A DNA stretch of 64,000 bases from Perkinsela sp. pyNocScin1 (Eukaryota > Euglenozoa > Kinetoplastea > Prokinetoplastida > Perkinselidae), in the NCBI GenBank assembly GCA_964019655.1, contig CAXHTR010000004.1, positions 186,001-250,000 of the forward strand. The letters are read 5' to 3'. A program made the translations under genes and the position numbers. The notes under the pieces are model-generated. The model had not been told where the DNA came from, ran no database searches, and saw only the letters and a list, made by a program, of their open reading frames with translations. Positions 9,438 through 20,129 of the stretch are shown here, piece after piece; position 1 is the first letter of the stretch; every line of letters begins with the position of its first letter.

Positions 9438-9867
9438 TTACGTGTACCGTGTGAGAGTGGTATATTCCAGCTGTTGTAGCACGAAGGACCGGACTGGCAC
9501 TGGACGGCTCCTTTGTCCCTTACTTACTTCGTCCAGTGTCGTATGGGCCTTTAAGCGTAACTTTTCGCGCATAAGCTGCTCTAAGATTGCCTTCGATATC
9601 CTGCACCCACTGATCATCTTCTTCTTCCAATGCCCGAGTAAAGCTTCTGCAACCTCGTGCTTAGCTAGCTGGTCGCTAAGCGACTCCAGCAACTGGATCA
9701 CAGTGGCTCTCTAGTACCTCGATCGTGCGGGTCTTAGTCTCCAAGTCCGAAAAATGTTGTTCTATGCAATTGGAAGCTTTTTCGATCGAGAGCCCTTGGA
9801 TCGCCTGGAGGACTGGCGTATTGTGCCGAACCCATGTACTGCCTCGCAAACTAGTCATGTTTTGCAT
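9438..9867 (-). pseudogene. Unassigned frames related to 8815-9132
   Basis: Two overlapping minus frames. The upstream one has VLQAIQGLSIEKA and CIEQHFSDLETKT; the downstream one has HEVAEALLGHWKKKM and ISKAILEQLMREK. A similar VHQAIHSALMEVRKLE pattern appears at 43.7 kb on the minus strand. No function can be given. Confidence 0.2.
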
Positions 9868-11875
9868 TGCATATTCTCGTCGGCTAGACTCATTTTCAAC
9901 TTACAAATGAGCCATCATTAAATACTACTTCGTGAGAACTTTTAGTGCTACCCCTAGAGCGCACTCAAGTTAGTTTTTGAGTCATCGGTTGAGCCTTTCA
10001 AGGGCATTAACTTAGATATTCACAACTACCTCATATCTTATCGAAGAGAGTGAAGCATAAATTTTAAACCTTAGGATATAATCTCCGTCCGAGCACACTC
10101 TGTTTCTAGATGGGAATTCTATCTTTTGTTCTGTCATAAGTATTTTGACTGCCATTCATAACCTATAGAAAGCTTTGCAAATAAGAACGAGTCGGAAGTC
10201 ATTCACAAAGTGGAAAGCGTGGTACTGCGCAAGAAAAAAAACTTCCATGACATCGATTCTCATTTGAAGCTCTTCTTGCTCTACACACCTGCATAACTTG
10301 TGAAGTCTTCAGGCATCTTGTCTACCAAAGGAAGAAACATCTCTAAACTAAGTAAAGCAAGCCTGAGAAGAGCCTGAGCTAAGTCGCATAAAATAAACTT
10401 GCCAGAAACTATCAACTTTTGAAGCGAGCGGGATACAATGCTTCGAGATTAGCTCGCAAATGACGTAGCCTCTGATTCATATGAGGACTCTCTGCTTTAA
10501 TACGGCCCATATATCTATACTGAGAAAGTAGAGCTACGACATGCGCTTGCGGCAGGCTTGTATCAAAATTCAATAACTTGTGAGTGCTTATCAGTTTGGT
10601 AAAGATTCCAAGAAAAGCTGATGAATTCCTCGTTGATCAACCTAGCTGACGCTATTTCAAAGCTAGCTATTCAAAGTATCTCATGTGAGAATGAGCTTCC
10701 CACTACTCATTGTCGTTGCTTCATTATTAGTTCCTTTCTATGAGCCAATTACGTACCACGCAGAACAGTGGTTCTATTTTTGGTAGGCATACTATCGATT
10801 TCATGAGCAAGTGAGACAGGAAATCAAAGGGGCTTCTAGCTGAGACGTATATCGTATTCGGATGGACTACAAACCTTAAGGTTGTAAGATTACCTATGAG
10901 CACGGTATCTGTATCTTGAAAACGGAACTGCATTTTCGTTTCTTGAGCTTGGACATTAATCTCATGTTCGTTGTGCACAAAGGGAAATTTTCTTTGTAAT
11001 CTTGCATTTTATCGCGTATTTAACGCCCCTAGATAATTCTTCGAATTCCAAACTGTATTTAGGACACCTCTGGCCATCGCATTGACGAATTCTTGCTGTT
11101 TGATAATTTTCTAACGAGTGAAATGTTCGTAAGGATTGATATACCCACGGGATATGGAATTATTGTCAATTAAGCGAACTCGAGGGAAGTAAATACCAAG
11201 TCCACGTGTGCAAGCAAGTTTCTCATATCTCAGGGTTTCTCAACTTGAGTGTGATTCGAGCCCAATTTTAGAAATTGATGCCAATAAATTCGGAAAAGGA
11301 AAAAAGAGTTACAATCTCAAGGACTCTCACACCTCCATAGCATCCTGGAAATTGCTATGAGTTTCAACGTTATTTTGCAAATCAAACTCGTTCCTAACTT
11401 ACATATTCACCACACCCGCATCTCATGGTTCAAAATTATAGCTCTGCCCGAGCCCTTCGGTCCTCAACACGATGGTTTACACTGTATTACTAATTCATTT
11501 TATATTCTACCGAAAGATGCAGCACCGATGCTCTTAAAGCAAAAAAGAAAGCTTGAATACATAGAACGCGAGCACTGTACTCTTCCAAGGGCAGACAACA
11601 AAAGCGATATGCTTTTTAATCCTGCGGTACTTCATTAAGCTTAGTAAAGGATGGCCTAAGTGTATTCAGTTGACGAGTAAAGAGGTACCCGAGCCATCGC
11701 ATTCGTGGCGCTTATCGTTCGAGCTTCGTAGCCATTACGATCGCAATTTAGTTAGTGTTCCAAAGTTTATCATTAATGAGGAGGTACAAGCTTGTAGGTA
11801 ATATTCCGCAATGTGAGCTTGGGCCAGGCTTTGTACATATTCCCTTTCTGTGTTTTACTCATGCGCTTTTAGGGC
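9868..11875. other. Gene-poor AT-rich interval
   Basis: Two kilobases with no credible coding frame, no repeat shared with other parts of the window and no RNA gene that could be recognised. The frames at 10,727-10,978 and 11,357-11,638 show no motif. Confidence 0.5.
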
Positions 11876-11892
11876 ATGCGCGACTTTTTTAA

Positions 11893-12165
11893 ACTTCACT
11901 CCGGACGGCCCACCGCAGCGGCTGCAGCTTCGGCACATTCGGCCTCTTCTTCGGCGCCTTCGAGATCGCCCTCGAGAAGTGGCGAGGCCGCAAGGACATG
12001 TGCAACCTGGGGATCTCGGGAGCGCTCATGGGCGGCTACTACGGCTGGCGCTCGTACCGTGCCCCCCGGCTTGTGGGTGGGGTCGTCGGCGGTGCTGTGA
12101 TAACGATTCTATTCGAGAAGATGATCTGCTACATGACGGGAGCGCCGCTGTCTCCCATTTACTAG
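11893..12165 (+). pseudogene. Tim17/Tim22/Tim23-family C-terminal part
   Basis: The frame reads SGCSFGTFGLFFGAFEIALE, then KWRGRKDMCNLGISGALMGG, then glycine-rich hydrophobic segments (LVGGVVGGAVITILFEKM) and a stop at 12,163. This is the pattern of the Tim17 family of mitochondrial inner-membrane translocase channels: glycine-zipper membrane helices and a K-(E/D)-D-x-x-N segment. A TAA precedes the frame directly. A start ATG at 11,876, right after a pyrimidine-rich stretch ending TTTTAG, opens MRDFFKLHSGRP in a different frame, so a frameshift seems to separate the N-terminus from the body. About 90 residues remain where family members usually have 130-200. The G+C content is much higher than in the flanks. 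Confidence 0.55.
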
Positions 12166-12549
12166 TAGTGCAGTAGCGGTTGATGGTGTTTTTGGTGTGT
12201 ACAATGTTATGAAGCTTTGGATTCCTATGGGAAAGCGTACTGATTAGTCTTTTGTTGAAATTAGGTAGTGAATGTAGTGAATTCGTACGTTTTTACTTTC
12301 TATTGGGTGCTGAGTTGTATAGTTTGAAACGAGCGTGTGAGCTTTGATTCAGGTTTCGAATTATGGGCGAGAGTACAGCGTCACATTACTAAGTAAAACA
12401 CAAGTAAATGATTGGAAAAGTAGACGACTATTCTTCTTAGCACTCTTTAAGAGAGATCTACCTCTCTTAGCTCTACTAAGTCTTAACCCTCTGTTGGGCC
12501 ATTTCTATTAGCAAATGCACACTCCGCACGGCGTATTGAGCTGAACCCG
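12166..12549 (+). promoter_or_regulatory. Separase upstream region with a short uORF
   Basis: AT-rich spacer before separase. A pyrimidine-rich tract ends in ATTTCTATTAG near 12,511 and could be a splice acceptor for a leader. An upstream ATG at 12,515 opens a nine-codon uORF that closes with TGA at 12,542-12,544, five bases before the separase ATG. If transcribed this way, the uORF could lower separase translation. This is inference. Confidence 0.3.
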
Positions 12550-15500
12550 ATGAATTTTCTCAAAAGCCTGTTTTCAACGCGCCGTTTTTCGAGTGCACCA
12601 GACACGAACAAGCCAAAGGCTCCCAAGACAACGCGGAGGAGCACGGTCGCCTTTCCGAATCTATTCATCGACGATAGCAGTCCACAGGCAGAGGCCATAG
12701 GCGGTCGAAAGAGCCACTTTTTCGTCAAGCCGCACCAGTCCAGCGGCGATGAAGCGGATTCCGAAGATGATACGCTCAATTTGCCTGAAATTTACGCAGA
12801 GGCCTCAAAAACTTCGAAGCGAATCCGGGGAGCTGAAAAATGGAAACAGTGGGTGCTTGGGCTCTTGCGAGAGGACCACGCAGAGGCAGTGCGTATCACC
12901 TACGTGCAGTACACCAGCGCCGCCCTCTATGACGCCACTCGCCACAATGAGAGCTATCATCTTGTCACACCCTTTGTAAATAGCATTGTCAGACTGAATG
13001 AAAAGTCGCAGTTCAATCTCCTGCAGCGACTGCGCGGCCACACACGCAAGCGCCGAAAGGGCCAAAAACCTGTTCGCCTTGAAACCATCCAGTTCATGCT
13101 GAGCATTCTGTGGCGAGACGGCTTTCACTTCCAGTGCATCGCTCAAAAGCTTAAAGTCTTCGTAACGACAGCGCAGACCAGTCCAGACCAGATAAATACT
13201 GGCGACAGCTTCCATCTGGACCATACACACCCGAAAATCACGACCACGCATGAATTATTGGGATTACAGCATCACGTCGCCTCTCGAGTACAGTTCGCAC
13301 TCCATTTCACCGCCGTAGCGCTGGAGTACCTCGAGCGGAATGCCACGATAACAACAGAGATTCAAAATTGCACCGATGGCCTGCAGTACACGTGGCTCAC
13401 CACGGCACTGACCTGCCTCCAGAAGCTCCAGTACCCCATGAGCGGGCCGCTGCCAGCGCTCGTCGCCGAGATATGCCGAAATCCGCAGACTGTGGACCAA
13501 CCCGAGCACTGGGTGGTCGATGGGTACAAAGTTCCAATTCAAAAGGCAATCTTCTGTCCCAGTAAAAGCAATCTATGCCCACCAGTGGTACTCAGTGCGG
13601 CGCTCATGGACAAAGTCATGTCTTGTGCGTTGTCAGTTGGGGTCTGGTACATCAGCGCATTTCAGAAGCAAAACCAGCAGCGATGTGCCGCCATGCACAA
13701 GTTCGTGCATGAGATTTTTACAGACGTCGAGGTCGGCCTCGACGTTAAGGAGCGCCTCCTCTTTCACCGCCACGCCAGCTTCGTAGCATCGATCGAAGAG
13801 AGACTGCACATTCTTGCGTCAAAGGCAGACGCCATGACCCAGCGCTTCGCTGACGACAGCCACGCACTGGCTATCGCGCTGGCGCTCTTCGAGTGGCTCC
13901 GGCGGGCCGGGCCCACGTCACAAGTCCCACTCGACGGCATGCTCAGTGCCCAGAACCAAAAGTTTGTCCTGTACGCTGCAGATGCATTGGAATTCGACGG
14001 CCGATCTGCTGAGGCGCTGGCGCTCTATGGTTTTGTTGCAGTGTTCAGCCCATCGACTGAAATTCGAGCGAAAATTCGGCTCTGCGCAGCCCGCGGAGGC
14101 TTTTCGATCGAATATGCGCAGAAAAATGGAAGACAGCGGGCTGCGATGCCAACATCTGGAATAATTGCATCAAATCCGATGATGGGTGCCCTCGCGAGCT
14201 ACAGGGAAGGAAAACTCACAGCAGGTCAGTACATCAAAACAGTCATTCCCCTCCTCAAGCCGTATCTGCCCTGCCTTCGCGCAGACGACGCTCCTGTGCA
14301 TGCCCCGGACAAAATCGCGAGCATCCCGCTGGCGCACGACATCACTGTCACGTGCTGTGTGCTCGGCGACATTTTCTTGGAGCGGGACGACCCGCGCCTC
14401 GCAATGGAGCTCTTCCTCGCTGCGCTCATAATTGTCACCCTGGAGGCGACGTTCAGCAGCGGCCTGATGCTTATTCGGGCGTGCGAGGGAATATCCCGGG
14501 CCCAGGGAGACGCAAAGCGGCGGGCCAATATGCTGCGCTTACTCCGAAAGACGTGGGCCAATGTGTGTGATGAGCGACTGATAGACGACTCGATGGGGGT
14601 CATGCAGACACATATGGGAATGGCGATAGGATTCGAGAGAAGCACGCAGCTGGTGGTCCATAGCCTCAATTACTTTTGTTCGAGTCTCTGTGAGGACAAG
14701 GGCGCTGCTGTCGCTGTGCTTGTGCCACAAAGTATCGCTCGCTGCAGACGGGCGTATGACTGCACCCAGTTCATACACAGTGGTGCCCTTGCAGACGCTT
14801 TCCGGCTACTCCGTGACCACTCGCTCTGTCCCTTTGCCCCAGCGCTTTTCGCAGAAATTATTCAAAAATTGCCTGTTCTTAGCGACTTGGAGCAATACAT
14901 CATCGATGCACTGTGGAAGGCGCGCTTTGTGAAATCTTCAGCATCAGAAATCCGCTGCATGCTCGTTCAGGCTGCAGAGCGCTTTCACAGAGGTCCCAGC
15001 AGCGAACGTATAGCAAAGCTTCTCCTGGCAGATGCTGGTAAGTCTTTTGATAGTCTGGGCGACGATATAATTCAGAAAGACCAGGTCTTGCCACCCCACG
15101 TGTCGTGTATCTGTGTGACCACAGACCCAAATGTCGAAACGATGTGGGTCGTCCGACAGGACACTATTCGCGGCAAAACACACAGCGTCGCTGTGCCCCT
15201 GCCGGACTCATCCGCCCTGAATGACCTCTTTGCCACGTTCAACAGCACCATACGCCGCAACTCCGAAGAGATACGCAACCCTATTGAGGACAACAACAAC
15301 TTTTGGCTGCGCTACTGGAAGCGGCGGCAGTTCTTCAACGACGAGATCGGGCTGCTCATCGGCAGACTTGGCCGGATCCTCGGGCCGCTAGAGGCGCTCT
15401 TTCTCGGCTTACCGGCTGATGAAACGACAATGAAATCACTTTGGACGGCGGTGAGCGAAATCGCAGGAGAAATCGACGAGAAGAAAAGACTCTCGCCATA

Positions 15501-16482
15501 CATCTTGAGCATATTCGTCAATTTTCTCCGAGTCAAGGGGTCTCTCGATGATGGGCCAGAGCCAAATATACTGGCGGTCGTTGAGGCACTGCAGTGCATT
15601 GGACATTGCGCCGATAAGCAGTTCAATACAAATAAACTCCATGACACACTCAAGTCCACATGGGTCCATTTCAGAGAAAATCGCACAAACGCTAAGGCAA
15701 CACAGTCAGCACCCACGACCCGAAAAGTATGGTTACTTGTCAACCACCCACTTTTCCAAAGCTTTCCGCTCGAAAAGCTCCCAGTCTTCGTACTGGCGGC
15801 TGCACCCGTTGTTCGCATCACTTCATTGCATAGTGCATGTGCCCTCGCATCGGCCAAGTCCCACAGAAACTTGCTATCATTTCCCCACGAAACGTTTTTT
15901 GTATCGCCACCATCGGCCTTTTACTGCATGAACGCATCGAACAACATGCAAAAGTCTGAGGACCACTTTACGCCAATATTTAAGTCTGTTAAGAACTGGA
16001 CTGGCATCACGCGGTCGATCGACCCTGTGCGCTGTATCCGTGAGATCTTTCAAAACAATGTCTACATCTATATCGGCCATGGCGCGGGTGAGAATTGCAC
16101 ACCTCGAGATAAGCTCATGGAAAGTCATAAGGAGGCAAATCTCGAATTGGCGATACTCACGGGCTGCTCGAGCACCTCGTTCCACCACGGGGCCATGCAC
16201 ATGCCCAATACCTTCCGCCGCGCCGGGAGTGGGCACTTCATCGGAACGCTCTGGGACGTCACAGATAGCGAGATCGATCGCTTCACGACGCGCTTCATTC
16301 GCGATGCGCTCTTACCGGATGCGGCTCGTGCGAAAGTACTTGCAGTGTCTTATGGAGCGCTTTCGAAGGAAAAACCCGCGAATTCGAACGATCGCGACAT
16401 TTTTACAGCGCTGCGGGAAGCGCAGTTCTCCTGCAGGCTGCCGTACTTGACTGGTGCGAGTGTTGTGCTATTCGGATATTAG
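12550..16482 (+). CDS. ESP1: Separase (cohesin-cleaving cysteine protease)
   Basis: A single uninterrupted frame of 1310 residues. The C-terminal C50 peptidase domain is diagnostic: IYIGHGAGENC with catalytic His1177, and LTGCSSTSFHHGAM with catalytic Cys1206, followed by GHFIGTLWDVTDSEIDRF and TGASVVLFGY. Separase cleaves the kleisin subunit of cohesin at anaphase onset and acts in the nucleus and on the spindle, held inactive by securin. The N-terminal two thirds (about 900 residues) are helical and low in motifs, as in other separases, where this part forms a superhelical scaffold. The N-terminus (residues 1-80) is basic, then acidic around SSGDEADSEDD. The length is within the family range (about 1200-2200). 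The ATG at 12,550 is chosen as the first in a frame that starts there. Base composition is richer in G+C than the surroundings. No intron is needed. Confidence 0.93.
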   Translation: MNFLKSLFSTRRFSSAPDTNKPKAPKTTRRSTVAFPNLFIDDSSPQAEAIGGRKSHFFVKPHQSSGDEADSEDDTLNLPEIYAEASKTSKRIRGAEKWKQWVLGLLREDHAEAVRITYVQYTSAALYDATRHNESYHLVTPFVNSIVRLNEKSQFNLLQRLRGHTRKRRKGQKPVRLETIQFMLSILWRDGFHFQCIAQKLKVFVTTAQTSPDQINTGDSFHLDHTHPKITTTHELLGLQHHVASRVQFALHFTAVALEYLERNATITTEIQNCTDGLQYTWLTTALTCLQKLQYPMSGPLPALVAEICRNPQTVDQPEHWVVDGYKVPIQKAIFCPSKSNLCPPVVLSAALMDKVMSCALSVGVWYISAFQKQNQQRCAAMHKFVHEIFTDVEVGLDVKERLLFHRHASFVASIEERLHILASKADAMTQRFADDSHALAIALALFEWLRRAGPTSQVPLDGMLSAQNQKFVLYAADALEFDGRSAEALALYGFVAVFSPSTEIRAKIRLCAARGGFSIEYAQKNGRQRAAMPTSGIIASNPMMGALASYREGKLTAGQYIKTVIPLLKPYLPCLRADDAPVHAPDKIASIPLAHDITVTCCVLGDIFLERDDPRLAMELFLAALIIVTLEATFSSGLMLIRACEGISRAQGDAKRRANMLRLLRKTWANVCDERLIDDSMGVMQTHMGMAIGFERSTQLVVHSLNYFCSSLCEDKGAAVAVLVPQSIARCRRAYDCTQFIHSGALADAFRLLRDHSLCPFAPALFAEIIQKLPVLSDLEQYIIDALWKARFVKSSASEIRCMLVQAAERFHRGPSSERIAKLLLADAGKSFDSLGDDIIQKDQVLPPHVSCICVTTDPNVETMWVVRQDTIRGKTHSVAVPLPDSSALNDLFATFNSTIRRNSEEIRNPIEDNNNFWLRYWKRRQFFNDEIGLLIGRLGRILGPLEALFLGLPADETTMKSLWTAVSEIAGEIDEKKRLSPYILSIFVNFLRVKGSLDDGPEPNILAVVEALQCIGHCADKQFNTNKLHDTLKSTWVHFRENRTNAKATQSAPTTRKVWLLVNHPLFQSFPLEKLPVFVLAAAPVVRITSLHSACALASAKSHRNLLSFPHETFFVSPPSAFYCMNASNNMQKSEDHFTPIFKSVKNWTGITRSIDPVRCIREIFQNNVYIYIGHGAGENCTPRDKLMESHKEANLELAILTGCSSTSFHHGAMHMPNTFRRAGSGHFIGTLWDVTDSEIDRFTTRFIRDALLPDAARAKVLAVSYGALSKEKPANSNDRDIFTALREAQFSCRLPYLTGASVVLFGY

Positions 16483-16795
16483 CCCATTGGCCCAACTTCG
16501 TCCCTTACTTCAGTATATCGAGTCAAAGCACAACGAGATGCGCAGAGAAAAGTAAAAGACCTCACAGAAAATTTGAAGAAGCTTGCATTTATATAAATCT
16601 CTAACTTATTCAAGCAGTGCTTGCAAAGATGAAAAAAGATACTCGTAAAGGGCCCCTGGCATGAGAAGGCCCTTGTATAAAATCAAAGTCGAGAATATCC
16701 ACCTTGCATGTCCTGTTATTGTAAATTTTTCCGAATTCGGCGTCATCTCGAAAATTCTCAATTTCATCGATTCATTTTCCTTTCATCATCACAGT
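16483..16795. other. Spacer between separase and the NOP58 fragment
   Basis: No gene. The stretch ends with a pyrimidine-rich run and CACAG one base before the NOP58 ATG, a good splice-acceptor-like sequence. Confidence 0.4.
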
Positions 16796-16975
16796 ATGTC
16801 CTACGCGCTCACTGAGGTCCCAGCCGGCTTCGCCATCGTCCGCGTCCAGGGCGAGACGCCCGCGCTGCACTCCCTGCACAAGTTCAAGTCCTCGAAGGAG
16901 GCCGTCGACTCGACCGTCGCGCTCGTCCAGTCCGACCTCTCCAAGCCGCTCAAGAAGTTTTTGAAGACACAAAAA
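16796..16975 (+). pseudogene. NOP58: Truncated NOP58 (box C/D snoRNP core protein), N-terminus only
   Basis: From the ATG the frame reads MSYALTEVPAGFAIVRVQ, then SLHKFKSSKEAVDSTVAL and SKPLKKFLK. This is the conserved opening of NOP58 (FETPxGFAxFKV, F-x-x-TxEAL-x-A-x-x-L-x-x-GK-L-x-x-L-x-KxL). NOP58 and NOP56 form the scaffold of box C/D snoRNPs that guide rRNA 2'-O-methylation in the nucleolus. Homology stops after about 60 of the usual 450-550 residues, and the following sequence is an inverted piece of an unrelated family. The fragment is strongly G+C-rich, as an original gene might be, while the flank is not. A functional copy is expected elsewhere in the genome. Confidence 0.7.
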
Positions 16976-16999
16976 CGGTTATGCTACGGGTGTGCTGGG

Positions 17000-17322
17000 G
17001 CCGCAATACGCTGGCCCCATCGTTTTGTGGCATCTGAAACCTACTGCTGCACTGGATTCACCTGTTTTCTGAAGCAACGCTTCGATCACGTCACGAATGC
17101 CCCTCCACTTATCGCGCCTCGAAATCACATGAAGCGCAGCCAATATCCCGGACATCTGCCACCACTCTCCAGATATGAAATAGCCCAAGAAGTATACACA
17201 TCAAGTATACACAGGGCACGCTGACACTCATTGACCTTTTGTGCCAGCTCTGTGATCTGGAGGTTTACGCGGTTTACGTCCTCAAGCAATCGTGCGAGAT
17301 CGGCTACAACTTCTGCTTTCAA
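17000..17322 (-). pseudogene. Coiled-coil membrane-protein fragment (ECQRA family)
   Basis: The minus frame contains VNRVNLQITELAQKVNECQR and ALCILDV. The ORF at 24,800 has the near match IKRVALEIAELGKKLYECQR and AQCILNL. After this the frames diverge and break. It abuts the 3' end of the NOP58 fragment in opposite orientation, so the junction near 16,975-17,000 marks a rearrangement. Confidence 0.5.
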
Positions 17323-19825
17323 TGATTTCGCATCTTACAAGCGTAAGATTCACAGACTGAAACACTCAGTTCAAACGCCATTCTGGGGACAGTGCTCGCC
17401 TATATCGCCAAATTGCTCGCGTTGCGCTTCGTGTCGGTTCTCCTTATCGTCAGCAGAAATATTCTCTGGAGGAGAATGCTCTCGAATTCCAAAATGCACC
17501 CAAGCTCGAGAGCAGTGTGTCCTTTCGGAAAAGAACCTGGTGTTTGAGCTGACGCACGAGCGTTACGCAGTTTATCTATCGCACATATTTGGTGACATCT
17601 CGAGTCTATCACCCGCTCGAACCATATCCCGAATACCCTGTTTTTGATGAAGTAGTTCCCAAGAAGGGCACAAAAATTGATTCTGCTGCAGTGCCGCATG
17701 TCCCTTGGAAAGGAGGCCACGATGATTCTTGGAGGAAGAATAGATAGCGGCTACAAAGAAGATTTTGCTCAAATTTGCTCGGGCTCTGAAAGCTTTTGCT
17801 TGGAGAGCGCATGCTTAGACTGAGAGATATTGTATGCGCTGTCTGCGTGTGTGCGCTTCGTAAAGAAGCGGTTATATTTCGCAGATATGCATCAGCGTCG
17901 GGCAGACATCCCAAGCTCGAGCTGTGTCAGCAACGTTCCCCGGTGTCACGTGCATCTCGCACTCGCCGTGTGCCCTGCCTACCGAGACCTTGATATCGGT
18001 CAATCTCCGCAGCTGATGATTGAAGGTATCGCATTTGCCGATTTCTGTCAAAAATCGTTGTCGCTCACAGGCAAGCAAACGCTTTAGAAATGAGCCTCGG
18101 CTAGCATAACTCAAGTCAAAGCTCAATGCGAAGCGGCTCACAATAATGAATGCTCGGAAAGGGGCACAGGCGAACGGGCCTTCACGTACACCGTGGTTTT
18201 GCAGCCCGTGGTCAGTGTGTTGAAAAGGTGTGAAGGATTCATATCACGGATCATCTGCGGCTGCTACGAGATCGTGTATTCAGCGGATGTGCGAAGCTTG
18301 ATCTGCTCTTCTCTTGGGACTGTTCTGTACGCAGACTTTTCGATGATAGGATAACAACGAGGTGTCTTCGGAGGAACTCGCTCCTGCGCACATCAGTGGG
18401 GGTAACTGACATTGCTTGGCACTAGCCAAAGCAAATGCTCGGATCGCCGAGACCTGCGGTGTTATCTACTTTGAGGCAAAAAATAAAATACCTTCAGCGC
18501 GCTGGGCGGGATACGGTCTGAAATGGTTTCCTCACCGGGCGCCATGAGCTCTCCACGATCGGCCGTGCATGACGGGATATCTGTGTCCCGTTCGAGACTC
18601 CGATTTTCGCGAAAAGAGCTACGCCTTGCCAGCCCTTGTGCGTGAGAATTGATCGCCGCAGCACTTCGCCAACCCTTTCGTGGTCTTGTATGCATCTGCT
18701 TTGCCGAGGGAATATCTCAACACAAGGTCGACAGTCACTCTCGGATGGCACCGCTCGGGGCTAAAATGTTTTTTTTGATCTACTCTGCAAGTGTTTGTAA
18801 AGCTCTTTCATGACTCACCTTGATTCATTCACTGTTCTTGCTGAAAGGGTGCTTTGAGCGAAGCCTGCCTCGCCGAAGCTAGCCAAGACGCGCAGCAAGC
18901 AGGGATTGCAGGTTGTCCCGCAGGTACAGCGGGATGCCGCTCTGGTCTCGTGAAGCGAAAAAACGATAAAGGGTGCAGGCTCGATAGATGTGGCAAGCGA
19001 TCAGCGACAAACCACACTCGAGCGCGAGCCCTACAACAATCGCTGCCAAGTGCATGTCGAGTAAAGTGCTCTGGTTCGCGCAAAGCACATCATAGCGTGC
19101 CTCATGTGCGTGACTTTCATCGGTTCGCTGCGGCTTCAAATTCACATACGCACAAACATGAGAAAATCGAACACAGGCGTTGTTAGGCTCTTCCAGCCAA
19201 TCGTTATGCTCGCTCTACGCAGGCTATATTCACGCACAAGTCCGCAGACTTTGCACCATCACCCTACTTCACTGAAATCCCGTGATCTCCATCAGTGGAG
19301 GAAAATTGACCCCAGTAAGCTTCCTTGATCTCACCTATCTCCCACCTGTATCCCATGCGTCTAAACATCTCTAAGATGTGGATCTCTTTCTAGAAATGCG
19401 CGGTTCTACGAGTGAATCAGGTCTTTACACTATCTCAGGATGGTGCCAGATGATTCGCTGCGGCAATTATGGCCATGTCTTCCACTGCATGAGATCCCGG
19501 CAGATCTGCAGGACACGCCTGTTGCAGAAATATATCGAAGGTTGATGTCGATCTAACTGGCGGTGACTATGATTGAACTAAACTTCATTGCAGATTTTTT
19601 TCTTTAAAGAAGCTTCGTAGCCATTTAGGCGCAGTGGGCATGGACGAGCACTACAAATTTTTGCGATCGGCAAGACACAGCCCGCCCAATTCTCCTCTTC
19701 GTACTACAGGAATGCCGATGCTCAGTATACTCGGCGAATGCATACAGGCTAAGAGCACAGGCATCAACGACATAGACGGACGAGTACGCAACGATCTTAG
19801 TTTCCTCTTTGCTGAGCCAAAGCTG
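17323..19825. other. Interval with decayed, unassigned frames
   Basis: A plus frame at about 17,380-17,500 codes for a hydrophobic stretch (ILGTVLAYIAKLLALRFVSV), and frames at 17.8-18.1 and 18.85-19.2 kb are open on both strands. None has a recognisable domain or a good start. Probably remnants of membrane-protein genes; nothing can be assigned. Confidence 0.35.
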
Positions 19826-19960
19826 CAAAAAATGCTGTGCCATGTCTGCTGGCGCGTAGCACTTATTTAGAGCGAATAAGATCCCATTTGACCCATGGGT
19901 ACCAGTGAGAAGTACTGCGTGATTTGAAATCGCACCGCTGTCAACTCACAGCGGCACACG
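19826..19960 (-). repeat. Dispersed QQTWHSIF module, copy 1
   Basis: On the minus strand the reading ATRQQTWHSIFCSF matches AAHQQTWHSIF at 51.9 kb, with further similarity upstream (VRFQITQYF against IRVDLEP). The nucleotide core ATGCTGTGCCATGTCTGCTGG is shared. Meaning unknown. Confidence 0.4.
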
Positions 19961-20129
19961 AGTGGGCTCGGATCAATTAAATGAAAAGCACTCACGATGA
20001 CCCCAAATTGATATATTTTGCGAAGACAACATCGAAAATACGATGACATGTGGATCGTACCTTCCGCAGCTATTTCCTTGTACACAAGGCACAGAACTTT
20101 TCGACTTCTTCGCCGTTTCCATGTTCTTC

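Noticed and set aside
12805-15857. Long open frames antisense to separase and in its other frames
   Set aside because: They are explained by the G+C-rich codon use of the separase frame, which has diagnostic catalytic motifs; the shadows have none.
16976-17224. Continuation of NOP58 in the open frame to 17,224
   Set aside because: Sequence after about residue 60 has no NOP58 similarity and is the complement of another repeat family.
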